NCBI RefSeq assembly: GCF_030035675.1
Contig: NC_084493.1
Location: forward strand, 24,744,203-24,808,202
Source: Rhineura floridana
Taxonomy: Eukaryota > Chordata > Lepidosauria > Squamata > Rhineuridae
Direction: 5' to 3'
Length of the DNA: 64,000 nt
In this document: in pieces, positions 33,011 through 44,780 of the stretch
Layout of the letters: each line of letters begins with the position of its first letter
Numbering within the stretch: the first letter of the stretch is position 1
The notes under the pieces: model-generated
Told to the model about the DNA's origin: nothing
Seen by the model: only the letters and a program-made list of their open reading frames with translations
The model's database searches: none
Made by a program: the position numbers and the translations under genes

Positions 33011-33634
33011 TAAGGCTGTGCACAGACCCCCAGAACTGCCCCGTGGTTCCAATCCAGGTGGCAGGGCACCAGGCAGACTTGTTCTGAGTTGACCTCGGGG
33101 ACCACCTAGAGTTGGGTCAATTCTGTTGAGCCGAGGGAACAATCTTATGCAATGCAGGTTTGCAAGGTGCTTTCCTGCAGGAAAACCCTTTGCAACACAG
33201 CATCCTGCACCCCACAGGACTGTTCCCTGCGCTCAACAACTGATGAGCAGTGATCCTGTGTGATACTGGTTTGCAACCGCCTTTCCTACAGAAAAACAAA
33301 ACAGCACCCTGCAGGATCGGTCCTTCAGCTCAGCAGTTGTTGAACGGAAGCACTGATCCTGCGCAGTACTCATTTGTGCACCCCACAGGATCGCTGCCTC
33401 TGCTCATGGGCAGAAGCAGCAATCCTATGGAGCAGCGCTCAGGCAAAAGGAGAGCCACAAGTGCCTCTTCTTCCTGTCTGAAGCCCTGCTCCTTGACAGC
33501 CCCGGTTCACTCTGGGTCATCCATCCTACCTGTAGCAATCCATGGCTGTCTGAACCCCACTCAGCCAAGGTCCCAAACTCTCTGAATGGGTCTGATTTGG
33601 CTTGGGACTCAGCCAAATCTGGGGCATAACCCTA
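33011..33634. mobile_element. Non-autonomous hAT, TAGGGCTGTG family, perfect TSD
   Basis: 624 bp, from TAAGGCTGTGCACAGAC to GGGGCATAACCCTA, flanked by perfect GCTCATTT duplications (33003-33010, 33635-33642). The interior has GCTTTCCTGCAGGAAA hairpins. Confidence 0.9.
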
Positions 33635-33817
33635 GCTCATTTCACAACGTGCCCCATCTGCTTCCAAGTCGACCTGTTCTACTCCTTTTTTTGTTGGTCC
33701 CATTGTGCCTTGGCAATTTTCAGTGTCTTCCTCCTTCTCAAAACCCAGCTCTCGGTGTAATGTGAAAATCTCTAAATGTACATTGTTGGGAGCTGCATAG
33801 TCTAGAACTATTAACCC

Positions 33818-33955
33818 AGGGGTGGGAAATCTGTGGCCCTCTAGATATTGCCAGTCTCCAACTCCCATCAGCCCCAGACAGCATGGCCAATAATCAGGGA
33901 TCATGGGACTTGTTGTCCAACATCTGAAGGACCACAGTTTCCCCAGCCATGCATT
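33818..33955. mobile_element. Palindromic hAT MITE
   Basis: CAGGGGTGGGAAATCTGTGG and CTCCAACTCCCATCAGCCCC face CTTGTTGTCCAACATCTGAA and GACCACAGTTTCCCC. The flanking octamers agree at about 6 of 8. Confidence 0.7.
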
Positions 33956-34033
33956 GACCCATAGCTTTGTGCACAGCTGCCCCATGTGATGAGCCACCAG
34001 AGCCATAGGCTGGACTGGAGCATATCCCTAGGT

Positions 34034-34165
34034 CAGAGGTAGCCAACATGGTGCCCTCCAGATGTTGTCAACTACAGCTCCCATCATCCCATTGGCCATG
34101 CTGGCTGGGGTTGATGGGAGCTGTAGTCCATCAACCCCTGGAGGGCACCGTGTTGGCTACCCCTG
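34034..34165. mobile_element. Palindromic hAT MITE (CAGAGGTAGCCAACATGG type)
   Basis: 132 bp, CAGAGGTAGCCAACATGGTG to the inverse GTGTTGGCTACCCCTG. The duplications CCCTAGGT and CCCTAGGC match at 7 of 8. Confidence 0.88.
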
Positions 34166-34174
34166 CCCTAGGCA

Positions 34175-34690
34175 GTAGAGGACTCCTGAGTGTGGTGCCT
34201 CTGTCAACCAACCCTGTGTATTGGTTTTCCTCAACATAAAAGGCTATGAAGGCTTCCCATTCAGGTTTGTCTGGCCAGTGATCATCTTTCCTGATTCTTG
34301 CTGTATCATCAGCCTCTGACCATTGATCTGGCTGGTTTCTGGTTCATGGGTCCCACTCAACAACGATCTGTGGCAGAGGTTAGATTATTGGGGGGGGGAC
34401 ATCTTTTGTGACAACCATTTTTGTGATAGCTATTACTTCTAGAAAGTTACCAGGACTATAATTTGGCACAATTTGCTAGGACCAGGGCTTGCACAATTCA
34501 TTAAGAAGCCTCCTACTACCCTTCCCTACTAGTTTGAGGATCAGCCTACAGTTGAGTTCAGCTCTGACATACACCAATATGTAGAAAGGGCTAGTTTTGG
34601 AAAGGGTAAAAAAGTTACTAATTGACAACCAATTAACTCTCTCTCTCTCTCTCATGCAAAACATTTATTATAGATTGAGTATATGTGTGT
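34175..34690. other. Unassigned intergenic DNA
   Basis: There is a short TC run near 34640. Nothing else was recognised. Confidence 0.4.
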
Positions 34691-34696
34691 ACTAAG

Positions 34697-34880
34697 ATCC
34701 TCAGTGGCGCAGAGTGGTAAGCGGCGGTAATGCAGCTGAAGCTCTGCTCACGGCCGGAGTTCGATTCCAACAAAAGGAGGAAGTCGAAACTCTGGTAAAA
34801 GGGGTTGAGGTCCACTCCCCCTGGGGGGTAAAGAAAGGCCAGGGAAGGAACTGGCAATCCCACCCCATATAATAAATGTT
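34697..34880 (+). mobile_element. tRNA-derived SINE, second head type
   Basis: The head CAGTGGCGCAGAGTGGTAAG and B box GAGTTCGATTCC, then GGGGTTGAGGTCCACTCCCC. It differs from the other SINE heads here. Confidence 0.65.
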
Positions 34881-34899
34881 TTACATCAAACTGAAATAT

Positions 34900-35510
34900 A
34901 TTAATTGATATGTGTAGCATTTTTGTGGAGAAGCAGTGGTAACTGTACATGAGTGCCAAATTATACAGCCACGAGAGTGGCTGTATACTATAGCCAGCGG
35001 GGATTTTTCACATTCCGCAATGTTAAATGGAAAATATCCCCCCATGCCATTCTGATGCTTCCCATAAGCTCATTTCAAAACAAAACCTTACAAAACTTAT
35101 AGTTCTGAACTCAGAAACGCTTGCTTAACAACCCTGTCAATTTTCATGGCGATACACAAAACAGTCAGAGAAAATCGAGAGTTCAAAGTCTAAAAAGAGA
35201 GAAAAAAACTCAAGAGCCCTTTTGGACTTTTTTCTGCGAGTTCTCATAATCTGTTGAAATTCATTAAAAATCAGCCATGTTCACAGAGTACCTGTAATCC
35301 TAATAATGACCTTGCCCCATACTCTGACCTTCATCTACTGCAGTTTAAAAGTTAAAAAATGCCTGGTCTTTTAATTAATTTAAGAAATTTTGGCTGGAAG
35401 CCTATTATAACGCGGGGCATGCTCAGTAAGGACCAACTGTCAGTGTTCTAAAAGCCTCACAGCTGCTGGGCTTGGCTAATCAGGGGGCCACACCCACACC
35501 AGACTTGATT
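34900..35510. other. Unassigned intergenic DNA
   Basis: No gene or repeat was recognised. Confidence 0.4.
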
Positions 35511-35514
35511 TCAC

Positions 35515-35890
35515 TTGAGACAGTCATGGTTTCCCTCAAAGAATCCTAGGAAGTGTAGTTTGTGAAGGGTGCTGAGAGGAGACTCCTATTCCCGAGAGAA
35601 TGGTTAACAGTCAGCCACTCTGATTAAAGGTCTGTGAGAGAAACAGGGCGTCTCCTAGCAACTCTCAGCACCCTTCACTAACTACACTTCCCAGGATTTT
35701 TTGAGAGAAGCCATGATTGGCTTTGAGCCACGGCTTTGAGAGAAGCCATGATAAATTGTTTTAAATTGTTTTTAAAATATGTGTTTTTAAATTTGTATAT
35801 TTGTTTTTAATTTTTTGTAGTTATTGTAAACCGCCCAGAGAGCTTTGGCTATGGGGCGGTATATAAATACACTAAATAAATAGATAAATA
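35515..35890. mobile_element. Palindromic MITE then L2-type 3' tail
   Basis: 35515-35720: CTCAAAGAATCCTAGGAAGT mirrored by ACTTCCCAGGATTTTTTGAG. 35745-35890: a T-rich run then AAACCGCCCAGAGAGC and GGGGCGGTATATAAAT, a LINE 3' end on the plus strand. Confidence 0.65.
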
Positions 35891-35971
35891 AATAATGATT
35901 GTCCAAAGTGTAATAGAGGCCTTGTGTGGATGTGGCCAGGGACAGCTTTGTTTTAAATTTGGGTGGGAGGT

Positions 35972-36160
35972 AGGGTTGCCAGGTTCAGGGCCTGAGACTG
36001 ATCCTGTATCTTTAGGAGAAGAGAAAGTCAGCCAAGTGCCGGTGTTCTTGCAACATTGTAATAGGAAAAACCACAAGGTAGAATTGTCCCTTCCCCCTGC
36101 CCAACTGTGAAAGATACAGAAGACGTCTTGGTTGGCAGACCCAGCCTGGTCAGTTTTACC
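35972..36160 (+). mobile_element. hAT half-copy, TAGGGTTGCCAGG family
   Basis: TAGGGTTGCCAGGTTCAGGG, then GAAAGTCAGCCAAGTGCC, ending near GGCAGACCCAGCCTGG. It is a single arm of the foldback at 32448. Confidence 0.75.
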
Positions 36161-36590
36161 TATCCTAATCATGATTGCATAGGAGTATATCCGATTCAAC
36201 TCAATAATCATACAAATGATCAGACCTGCCTTTTCCCTCCTTCCCCTTTTCTCTCCCTTTCTCCTCCCCTCTTCCTTCTTCCGCCTCCCCTGCCCACTCC
36301 AGCCCTCCGTCCCTCCCCCCCCAGTCAGTTTTACCTATCCTAAGCATGATTGCACGGGAGTAAATCTCACTGAACGCAATAAACATGCAAACGACCACAT
36401 CTGTCCTTCTTCTCCCCTCCCCCTCCTGCCTGCTCCCATCCCAGTCCTCCCCTCTGCGTTTCCACCCCTCCCTCCTCCCCTCCTCCCGTCCCCATCCCCT
36501 GTGGTCAGTTTCACCTATCCTAAGCATGATTGCCTGGTGTGCGTGTGTAAATCCCACTTAACTCAATATGCATGGAAATGATCAATCCAT
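36147..36590 (+). repeat. Tandem repeat, about 178-bp unit with pyrimidine tracts
   Basis: TCAGTTTTACCTATCCTAA recurs at about 36150, 36326 and 36506 (TCAGTTTCACC in the third). Each time it is followed by ATCATGATTGC-like and AAATC-C(A/T)CT blocks. The first two units end in roughly 100 bases of near-pure pyrimidine. Long frames across it are low-complexity artefacts. Confidence 0.8.
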
Positions 36591-38165
36591 TCTCAGCAAA
36601 CTTGCACAGGATCCCATTTCTTACCTCCCGGATTAAAAAGCAGGGAAATTCACTAATAGGCAAAAAACCTTGCGGTTTAAGAATGTACCTATAGCCCACA
36701 GATATTTCTACCAAACTTTAAAAAGCAGGGAAATTGGGCAGCTATAATGAATGCACCAGTGGAGCCGGAGACCTGAACTCCTCTCTGAGATATTGTACTG
36801 CCCTACAAAGTTGTCAAAATGCAAACACAATTTGGGTTGGTCTTTCACAGGCCAATCCACTTGCTGTGCAGCTTGGAAGAATTTGGGAACATGTGCCTCC
36901 AAACTTCCAAACCCCTTTATTTTTGTGTGTGTGTGTGCGTGGGAGGAACATTCCGCAGATTTATTTATTTGCGTATATTTATATCTCCACCTCCATTCCA
37001 TCATGGGACCCGGCAATATGCCTTTTGTTTCTAGCTGGCCTCCCATCAGGATACAGACCACAGCCAGACCTGCTTATCTTTAGCAGATAGCAGCCTTGTA
37101 TACCTTCAGACCATATTCTAGGAGTGCTAGCCCAGATCACACAATCCCCATCCCTGCTCTTTGACAGGCTTTTCCATCTCTCACCCCTGATACATATGAT
37201 CAGACCCTTCCCTGCCTGCCTTACTCATCTAAGGAAGATGGTGCATATTTCCAGCATGGACCATCCTCATCCTATATGTTATATATAAGAATAAGCATAT
37301 GCAGCATATGGCAGTAAAAGGATAAAATGATACATTACAAGAAAAGTATGCAATGCAAACCTATGCATGTGTACTTGGAAGTAAATCCCAGTGCATTCAA
37401 TGGGATTTGCTGCCAGGTAATTGTGCAAAGGACTACAGCTTAACTTGATAAATACCTGTGTATCTCAGATGGCGGGAGAAACTGGAGTCTAGAATAGTGT
37501 TGTAGCTATTGCAGTCCAATGTTTGTTTGTTTCCCCAGATATATCTAGATCTTTCTGTTCCACTGGTGGATACTGTGCTGAGCAGTTTCAGAGGTTGTTC
37601 TGTTCACAGCATTCAGATTGCTTCATCCACATCCTCTTCCATAGACCAAATAATAATCTTTGCAGCCAAGTCTGGACTAACAAACAGCAAGTTTTGAAGG
37701 AAGTCCAACAACAACACTCCAACTCCTTGGGATTGTGATGAAAAGTTGGTAATGTGTCCCACATCAGCCAACCAACAGGCTTGTTGATCACCACCAGTAC
37801 TTTCTGAATGATCTTTGGTTGTTGCTGTCTTGATTTTGTAATGCTGCACTGAACAAATCTTGATGGTTTCATTTTTTAACAGACAAAGCCATTGGCCATT
37901 ACAGCTCACAGAGGATCAGGAGACGTGTTTCTATACATATAGCATATGGAAATATTATGCAACTCTCCTTTTTTGGTGACATGTTTCCCTTTTGGGGGGC
38001 CAATATGTTGGTGATTTCTGATTTCTGAAAGGTATTCAGACTTAGATTTAATTAATCTGGGAGTTCCATAATTGGAGTGATCCCTAAGGTATGCTGGGCA
38101 TCCACTGTTTAGGACAATATAGGTTATAACGAGCACCTTGAGCAGGGCACTCTCTTCCTTGAAAA
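36591..38165. other. Unassigned DNA with one MITE-like piece
   Basis: 37345-37435 carries AAATCCCAGTGCATTCAATGGGATTTG, a palindromic repeat common in this window (also near 12330, 57650-57800 and 61560). No gene was recognised in the rest. Confidence 0.45.
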
Positions 38166-38179
38166 AAAACAGGGAGCAC

Positions 38180-39065
38180 TGATCTTGTTTGTTTGTTTGT
38201 TTATAGGATTTCTCATCTGTCCTTCACCATAAGTTGCCAGGACAGGTTACAACAGTGCAATGTTACAATTTAAAATCAAATAAAACCGATACTATGTACA
38301 ACACCAAACATACAATTTAAAACAGAGGATAAACGTAGGCCCGAAACATGTGCTCTTGTCCCCATTCATATAGCAGGAGGTGGTCATTTAGGTGCCCTAG
38401 AAACATAGCAATCAGGCTTAGACTGAGTGGGGATGAAAACAGAGGAAAAAATAGGTCCCTAAAAGACCAAATATGAACAATAACAAGACTCAAAGTAAAA
38501 GAAAAGCCAAAAACTCTGTAATAGTGTAGCTATGAAACAACAGAAAGTAACATCAGTCCAAATTAAGATAACGGCACACCAGTAGAACAATCTGTATTGA
38601 CTTCGTCTCATCTTTTTCAATCTGGTATACTATTACAGAGTTTTTGGTATAATAATATCAGCAGCAACAACAACAACATATAATAATAATTATTATAATA
38701 TATAATATATTACAATATTTATTTATTTATTTAAAATATTTCTATCCCACCCTTCTACCCTACAATAGGGCACTCAGGGCGGCTACAATAAAATCGCACA
38801 AACATATAATAAAATACACAATAAAATACACAATAAAACAAAAAATTACAGTAAATTAAAATGTATAAAATACTATTAAAATACATAAAATGCCTTATAA
38901 TAATATAATAATAATAATATGTTGTTGTTATTAATTACCCTTCCTTCACCCAAAGGTCCCAGGGTGGGTTACACCAATTTTAAAACATAATTAAAACAGT
39001 TAAAAACAGCCTATACAGCATCATAGAAAATAGGGTGGGTCCTAAAAATATACATCTCAAGTGTT
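38180..39065 (-). mobile_element. L2-type LINE 3' tails, two or three
   Basis: TATCCCACCCTTCTACCC, then CACTCAGGGCGGCTACAATA (about 38720-38900), and TTACCCTTCCTTCACCCAAA, then GGTCCCAGGGTGGGTTACAC (about 38935-39065), are inverted L2 3' ends. A more diverged one lies at 38180-38300. Confidence 0.7.
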
Positions 39066-39149
39066 GAAGGTCAGGGTAAAGAGAGAGAGAGAGGGAGAGA
39101 GTTCAGTCCAGAACCTTTGCTCATATTTTGCGTCTTGTTCATATTTTAT

Positions 39150-39320
39150 ACAACATCAGACCATTGGTCCATCTCAGAATTACCTACTCTGACTGGCAGC
39201 AACCCTCCAGGGTTTCAGAAAGACAGGAGTCTTTCCAAGCCCTACCTGGAGATGTCAGGGATTGAACCTGGAGCCCTCCACCTGCAAAGCAGATGCTCTG
39301 CCACTGAGCTACAGTCAGGG
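39150..39320 (-). mobile_element. tRNA-derived SINE (GGTAGAGCATCTGC head)
   Basis: ATCAGACCATTGGTCCATCT, CTACCTGGAGATGTCAGGG and AAAGCAGATGCTCTGCCACT, in inverse order. Confidence 0.8.
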
Positions 39321-39324
39321 GTAT

Positions 39325-40230
39325 AGTCGTCCAGGGTCTCAGGCGGGTCTTAGACCTCTTTCTCTTTTGGGAGCAGGGTCCCTATGTCGCCAGCATCCTA
39401 CAAGCCAACCAGCATGAAAGGGAAGTGTGTTAGCTGCTGAGAAGAGTCTTCTAACATGCTTCCTTATCCTTCCCTGCTGTTTGGAGCCCATCAGAGTGAA
39501 AAGGAGGCAAGTGAGCCACTCAGAAGACAAAATAGCCAATGCACTCCTCTTTCACGCTGATTGGCTCCTAGGGACATCTGTTGTTGTGGGAGAAGGCACA
39601 CGCGGAAAGGACTGAGGAGTGTGGAGATACCTGAAAGACCGTCTTACCCCTTATATATCCAGTTGATCACTGTGCTCTGCAGGTGTGGGCCTCCTGCAGA
39701 TACCATCTTATCAGGAGGTCTGTTCTGCACAACATAGGAAACGAAGCTTTAGTGTGGCAGCACCTACCCTGTGGGATTCCCTCCCTTTGAATATTAGGCA
39801 AGCGCCATCTCTGCTGTCTTTTGGGCACCTTTTGAAGACTTTCCTCTTTTCTCTTTCCTCTTTAAGTTGAGACCTATTCCAGTCTGCGTCTGTGTTAGAA
39901 TTGCTTGTTACTATGTTTTTTTAATAATGTTTTAACCCTTTTTTACAAGATGTTTTTAAAGCTTTTTAAAAAAATGTTTTTAACAATGTTTTGTTTTAAT
40001 GTATTTTAAGGTCTGTTTTTATGATGTTTTAAAGTGTTTTTAGCGCTTCTGTTTGCCGCCCTGGGCTCCTGCTGGGAGGAAGGGTGGGATATAAATCAAA
40101 TAATAAATAAATAAATAAAATTACAGAGAACAAGCAAGCGAGTGGGGGGATGGCTATGAGGGGGTATGTCATGACTACCATGAATGGACCCTGCACTTCT
40201 GGGTTTGCCACTACACTACTGGCTATAGTC
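39325..40230. mobile_element. Unnamed repeat split by an L2 3' end
   Basis: The outer parts (GGAGCAGGGTCCCTATGTCG, CACGCTGATTGGCTCC, then CACTTCTGGGTTTGCCACTA) match 44280-44780 and 59725-59945. Within it, 39660-40115 is a plus-strand L2 C-terminus (SFSVAAPTLWDSLPLNIR) plus its TTTGCCGCCCTGGGCTCCTG tail. Confidence 0.65.
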
Positions 40231-40615
40231 TCTCACCCATGAACCTCAACCTAGTCGACTCACGTACCATGTTGTGGTGAGAGGCACAGTGGGATTCTGG
40301 TGCAATAACCAGGATGGCATGGCCTGATCCAAGGAGTAAGAAAGGGGAGAGGAACACTGGCGATGGATCAAGCAAGAGATCAAACTCCAAAGCCCCTGGT
40401 CAGTGACAGAATGCCAGACCTGTGACTGGCCAGGTCAGGCTCAGGTTAAAGATTGTCCAGGTTTGCGTGAGAAGGCTTTTGGCTGAGTTTTACATTGTCC
40501 CCTGGAGTCAAGCAGAGGGAGGCACAGGCCAAAGACACGGAAAGGAAAGTTCAAGGCAGATGAGGCTAGGCTGCAGAGAGACAACAGCCATGGGTGATCT
40601 GCTTTTCTTAAAGCA
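40231..40615. other. Unassigned intergenic DNA
   Basis: Nothing was recognised here. Confidence 0.4.
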
Positions 40616-40619
40616 CGGG

Positions 40620-40806
40620 TGGCCAGGCTTCATAGCTCAGTGGGAGAGCCTCTGCCTTGTGTGCAGAAGGTCCCAGGTTCACTCTCCAGGTAGGGCTGGG
40701 AGAGACCCCTGTCTGCAATCTAGGAAAGCTGCTGCCAGTCAGTGTAGACAGTGCTGAGCTAGATGGACCGATGGTTTGACTCAGTAGAAGGCAGCTTCCT
40801 GTGTAG
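40620..40806 (+). mobile_element. tRNA-derived SINE (GGTAGAGCATCTGC type)
   Basis: CATAGCTCAGTGGGAGAGCC, AGGTTCACTCTCC, GCCAGTCAGTGTAGACAGTG and GGCAGCTTCCTGTGT are in SINE order. Confidence 0.8.
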
Positions 40807-40963
40807 CCATCTACTTTGTGTGTGCTTTTCCAAACCCCAAGATCCACCAACCAGGGACACAAGCCCTACCCTTAAGCCTTCTTCAGGCAGTACAAATAGG
40901 GGACACTAAACATATCAGTAGGGGAGAGGTAGAGATGAGCTCCCCAGCTCTGCCCCACTCTGT

Positions 40964-41400
40964 TAGGGATGGGAGAGAGATTTGTGGGCTTTATATTTTA
41001 ATGTTACCAGATTTGTACTTCCCCAACCAATAGCCGAAGTGAAAGCTACAACTCTCCACTGAAATTTCAGCTTCTCTGAATTCTGCAAAGCAGTTGGAGA
41101 TGCAAGTCTCCAACCAAAGAATGAATGCAAAAATGCATGCATTTTCTAAAATGTGGACAAAATGTCTATATTAGTGAACACGATGTGCAAAAATGCATTC
41201 TGATAGGGGAAAAGGGCCTGCAAAAATGCATATGCTGGGCAAAGTTTTGTGCAAAAATGCGTATATTTGGAGAAATGCAGACAAAAATGCGTTTGAATTG
41301 CAGACCTTTTTTAACATTGCAATCATATGAAGAAATTAGATGAACTAAACTGGTGATTCAAAAGATGAGAAACCAAAATTGACAGATGCATTCATCCCTA
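40964..41400 (+). mobile_element. TAGGGATGG-family hAT
   Basis: TAGGGATGGGAGAGAGATTT to ATTCATCCCTA, 437 bp, with repeated TGCAAAAATGCAT blocks. The flanking octamers do not match clearly. Confidence 0.8.
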
Positions 41401-41414
41401 TTCTCAGGAGGGAG

Positions 41415-42300
41415 GACAGATGTGTCAATTTAAATTCTTTGCTTTCCAGTTTTAAATTCAGGTCTCCACATTTCAGCAGCCATTTGTGAATTTATTTTTA
41501 ATCCTTGTGAAAATTCACCAGCATTTTAATGCAAATTTCTCCCAGTTAACACATTTTGCATGCAGATTTGGCTAATTACATGCTTTGCAAGCAATTTCCC
41601 CTAATATAATGCATTTTGTGTGTCATTTTCACTAATATATCCATTTTATGCACACTTTACCCTAGCATATGTTGGAAGAGTTGGGGTGCTGCAACTCAGC
41701 TTTCCCTGAAGGTAGATGTGTCTGCATGGGAAAGAGGAGACAACAGAAGGAACCTCCATGCTCCCTAGACCATCCTTTCCCTTCTAACCTGTGTTGATCT
41801 ACCTTCCAGTGCTAGACTTACACTATTAAGTTGCTGAGCTCACTGCCTACTCCATCTGTCTCTTCTTCCACTCCTCCCTTGGAGAGGAGGCCTTTGGGAT
41901 CTCCCATCTTTTGAGATGCAGCAGCAAGCATGCCCTGCTGCATCTCCACCTTAATTAGTCAGAACTAGGGGATCTTTCCTTATCAACATGTATTTCCCTG
42001 AACAAATGACAGTTTGTTGTTTTCTTAAAGCCAGAGTGTCATTGTGATTGTATGCAGGGTAAAGTGTGCTCCCTCAGCAGGGATTCTGTTATAGTTCAGC
42101 TTCTGCCAGCATTCAAATCGAATGCCAACAGTATATGCATTTTTGTACATATTATTTGGCTGGAAAACTGCATTGCAAAATTCAAAGTGTGGATTTCAAA
42201 GGATGGTTGTGTTTTGGTTCTCATTTTGGAGAGTGCAGATTTGATAGGTTCGCCTCTCCGGGCAAGCTGAATCGAATTTCTCCCTTGCCCAGTTCTCCAT
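41415..42300 (-). mobile_element. TAGGGATGG-family hAT split by an LTR-like insertion
   Basis: The left part (GGTCTCCACATTTCAGCAGC, CAAGCAATTTCCCCTAATAT) and the right part (GCATTTTTGTACATATTATT, GGCTGGAAAACTGCATTGC) are contiguous in the 5799 copy. Here they are parted by 41670-42130. Confidence 0.75.
41670..42130. mobile_element. Candidate solo LTR (fossil)
   Basis: 461 bp beginning TGTTGGAAGAG and ending ATGCCAACA. The flanks GCATA and GTATA are consistent with a 5-bp duplication with one mismatch. It interrupts a TAGGGATGG hAT and is therefore younger than that copy. No internal coding parts remain. The family is uncertain. Confidence 0.6.
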
Positions 42301-42344
42301 GCCGTTTCCATCATCTTCCAATTTAATGGAAAGCAGCTCTATGA

Positions 42345-43260
42345 AGCAGGGAGCCTTTTGGATCCATGGAGGATGCTCCCTGCCATTTCCCCAGAAACCT
42401 GATCTTCCAAGGGTTTCATACCAGCTCTCCTCTGTTGGCCTCCTATGACACAGGATATTGACACTTCTCAGATGACCAAGCCTGACAAAAGCAGATTCTG
42501 TCCTCATCTCAAGCACAGGTTAACCATTGCCCAGGGTTGTATGCAAAGCACATTGCATAATTTAAAACTCGTTCCCCATCATAAACAGGGAGGTGGAGGA
42601 AGCTTGAGAGGGCATGGAGGGTCATTTGTCCAGAAATTTCCCACTTTCTGGAACTATGTGCAGTATCAGCTCCATGGGCTCACCTTCCTCAATGAGTCTA
42701 CCTCCTCATGCCCATGACCAGATGCTGCCCCTTTTATTCCATTCCACCTTCCTCATCATTGCTGCCACCCGCTTGCTTGCCAGGCAGAAAGACCATGAGC
42801 AAGGATGCAGTGGCATCTTCCTTTGCACCACCCCTCTTGTCTGGCCGAGAGTGAGAAGTGGGTGAACACACAGCAGGCTCAAGGGAGAGTTCTTGTTGTC
42901 AGTAATCCTCCCCGACTCAGCTGGGCTGTGGGTCCTTGGGAGATACTTGGCCATGCTGACTCTTGACCCTGATCAGGTGGTCTGTGCAAACAAGTCATGA
43001 AAAGGGAGGCTGAACAGTACTGAGAGCCAGTGTGGTAAAGCATTTAGAAAGTGTAGCACTGATCACACAATTTATTTGTTTTTAACTTGAAAAGCTACTT
43101 AGGGAGGAACAGTTAAAGGTGGAGAAATAGGAAGAATAGATGCTTAGCCCTTTCCCTGGTCAACATTTCCCTGCCCGTACTCCAAAACATCTCCCTAAGT
43201 TAGGAGTGAAGAACCTCAAAAACATTTCCTTCCAGTCCTCTCTGTTAGACTCCTAGGACT
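42345..43260. other. Unassigned intergenic DNA
   Basis: No exon with splice signals and no repeat end was recognised. The open frames here are short and overlapping. Confidence 0.4.
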
Positions 43261-43261
43261 C

Positions 43262-44050
43262 TGCCCAGGCCATATTTATTTATTTATTTATTTAATTGCA
43301 TTTCTAAACCGCCCTATAGCTAACAGCTCCCAGGGCGGTGTACAACATGATAAAACCACAATATTTAAAATACAAGCAAGTGTGTATTGCGCATACAATT
43401 ATAAAACATATTTAAAAACAGAGTAAAAGAAAATAAACATAAGATTAAATTAAAATAAAAAGCTTAAAATGCCTGGGTGAAGAGGTGGGTTTTTACCTGG
43501 CGCCGAAAAGATGACAGAGAAGGCGCCAGGCGTATCTCATCTGGGAGGGCATTCCATAATTCAGGGGCCACCACCGAAAAGGCCCTAGATCTTGTTACTG
43601 TTTTCTGGGCCTCTGTATGAGTTGGGACCCGGAGAAGGGCCTTAGACGTCGAGCAGAGTGAACGGGTAGGAACATAGCGAGAGAGGCGTTCCATCAGATA
43701 TTGCGGTCCAGTGTCGTTAAGGGCTTTATAGGTAAGGACCAACACTTTGAATCTGGCCCGGAAATGTATTGGAAGCCAGTGCAGTTGGGCCAGAATAGGT
43801 GTTATGTGGTCGAATTTCTTCGTCCCAGTAAGAACTCTGGCCGCGGCATTCTGCACTAGCTGAAGTTTCCGAATCGTTTTCAAAGGTAACCCTACGTAGA
43901 GAGCATTACAGTAATCCAATCTAGAGGTTACCAGAGCGTGAATAACTGAGGCTAGGTTCTCCCTGTCCAGATAGGGTCGTAGTTGGGCTACCAGCCAAAC
44001 CTGGTAGAACGCATTTCGTGCCACCGAGGCTACTTGGGCCATACTCCATA
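43262..44050 (-). mobile_element. L2 LINE, C-terminal RT part and 3' tail
   Basis: An open frame (read down to 43464) encodes the end of an L2 reverse transcriptase: LVTSRLDYCNALYVGLPLKT, LQLVQNAAARVLTG, LHWLPIHFRARFKVL and FSVVAPELWNALPDEIR. The tail after the stop reads, on the plus strand, CTAAACCGCCCTATAGCTAA. The frame 5' of about 44050 does not look like L2. Confidence 0.88.
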
Positions 44051-44279
44051 CTGGCCCTGCCCTGCTCTCTCCCTGAGTGCTTTTGCCTGTCTGGATAATG
44101 GGGAGCTGTTGTCTCACAACAACTGGAGGGCAGCAGGCTGAGGAAACCAGGTGTAGAGCTTTAAAGGCCAAAACCAGTACTTCCTATTGGGCCCAGAAAC
44201 AAACAAGCAGCTGGTATAAATGATCAGAATAAGCGTCCTATTCATTTGGCTCCTATGAATCATGGATGAAGTTGTTCAG

Positions 44280-44780
44280 GGTCTGGTGGTGGTGTCATAG
44301 ACCCCTTACTTTTTTGGAAGCAGGGTCCCTCGATACAAGCCAATCATCATGAAAGGGGAGTATATTTGCCACTGAGAAGAGTCTTCTCACTTGGCTAGCA
44401 ACATATTTCCCTGTCCTTTTGTGCTGATTGGAGCCAAAGAGTGAAAGGAGGTGAGCCACTCATTGAGAAGACTCTTCTCAGTAGCTAAAACACACCTCCC
44501 CTTGTATCCCGATTGGCTCCTAGAGTAATTGAGAAGTGAGCTTCATGGCAAAATACCTTGGCCTCCCAAATCCTAGTCCCATATTTGGCTTCATTTCAGA
44601 ATTCTTTTCTTGCAACATTTAGCCCCCAGAGAGCGATATACGAGGGTCGGGAGTCTATGAACCCAACAGTTTTATTCTTTTCTATTATTCTGTAATTGCA
44701 GAAGAGATGGTGAATCCTGGGGGCAGGGTGTGACTATCATGAAAGGACCTTGCACTTCTCAATTTGCCACTACACTACTG
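44280..44780. mobile_element. Unnamed repeat (as at 39325)
   Basis: GGAAGCAGGGTCCCTCGATA, GAAGAGTCTTCTCACTTGGC, CCCGATTGGCTCCTAGAG and a TTTGCCACTACACTACTG end. It is probably a non-autonomous DNA transposon. No duplication was seen. Confidence 0.5.

Noticed and set aside
36201-36581. Proline/serine-rich and arginine/glycine-rich frames of about 120 codons
   Set aside because: They are translations of the pyrimidine tracts in a tandem repeat.
43464-44171. 235-codon minus-strand frame as a host gene
   Set aside because: Its C-terminal two thirds are L2 reverse transcriptase end sequence, and the frame continues by chance at its 5' end.
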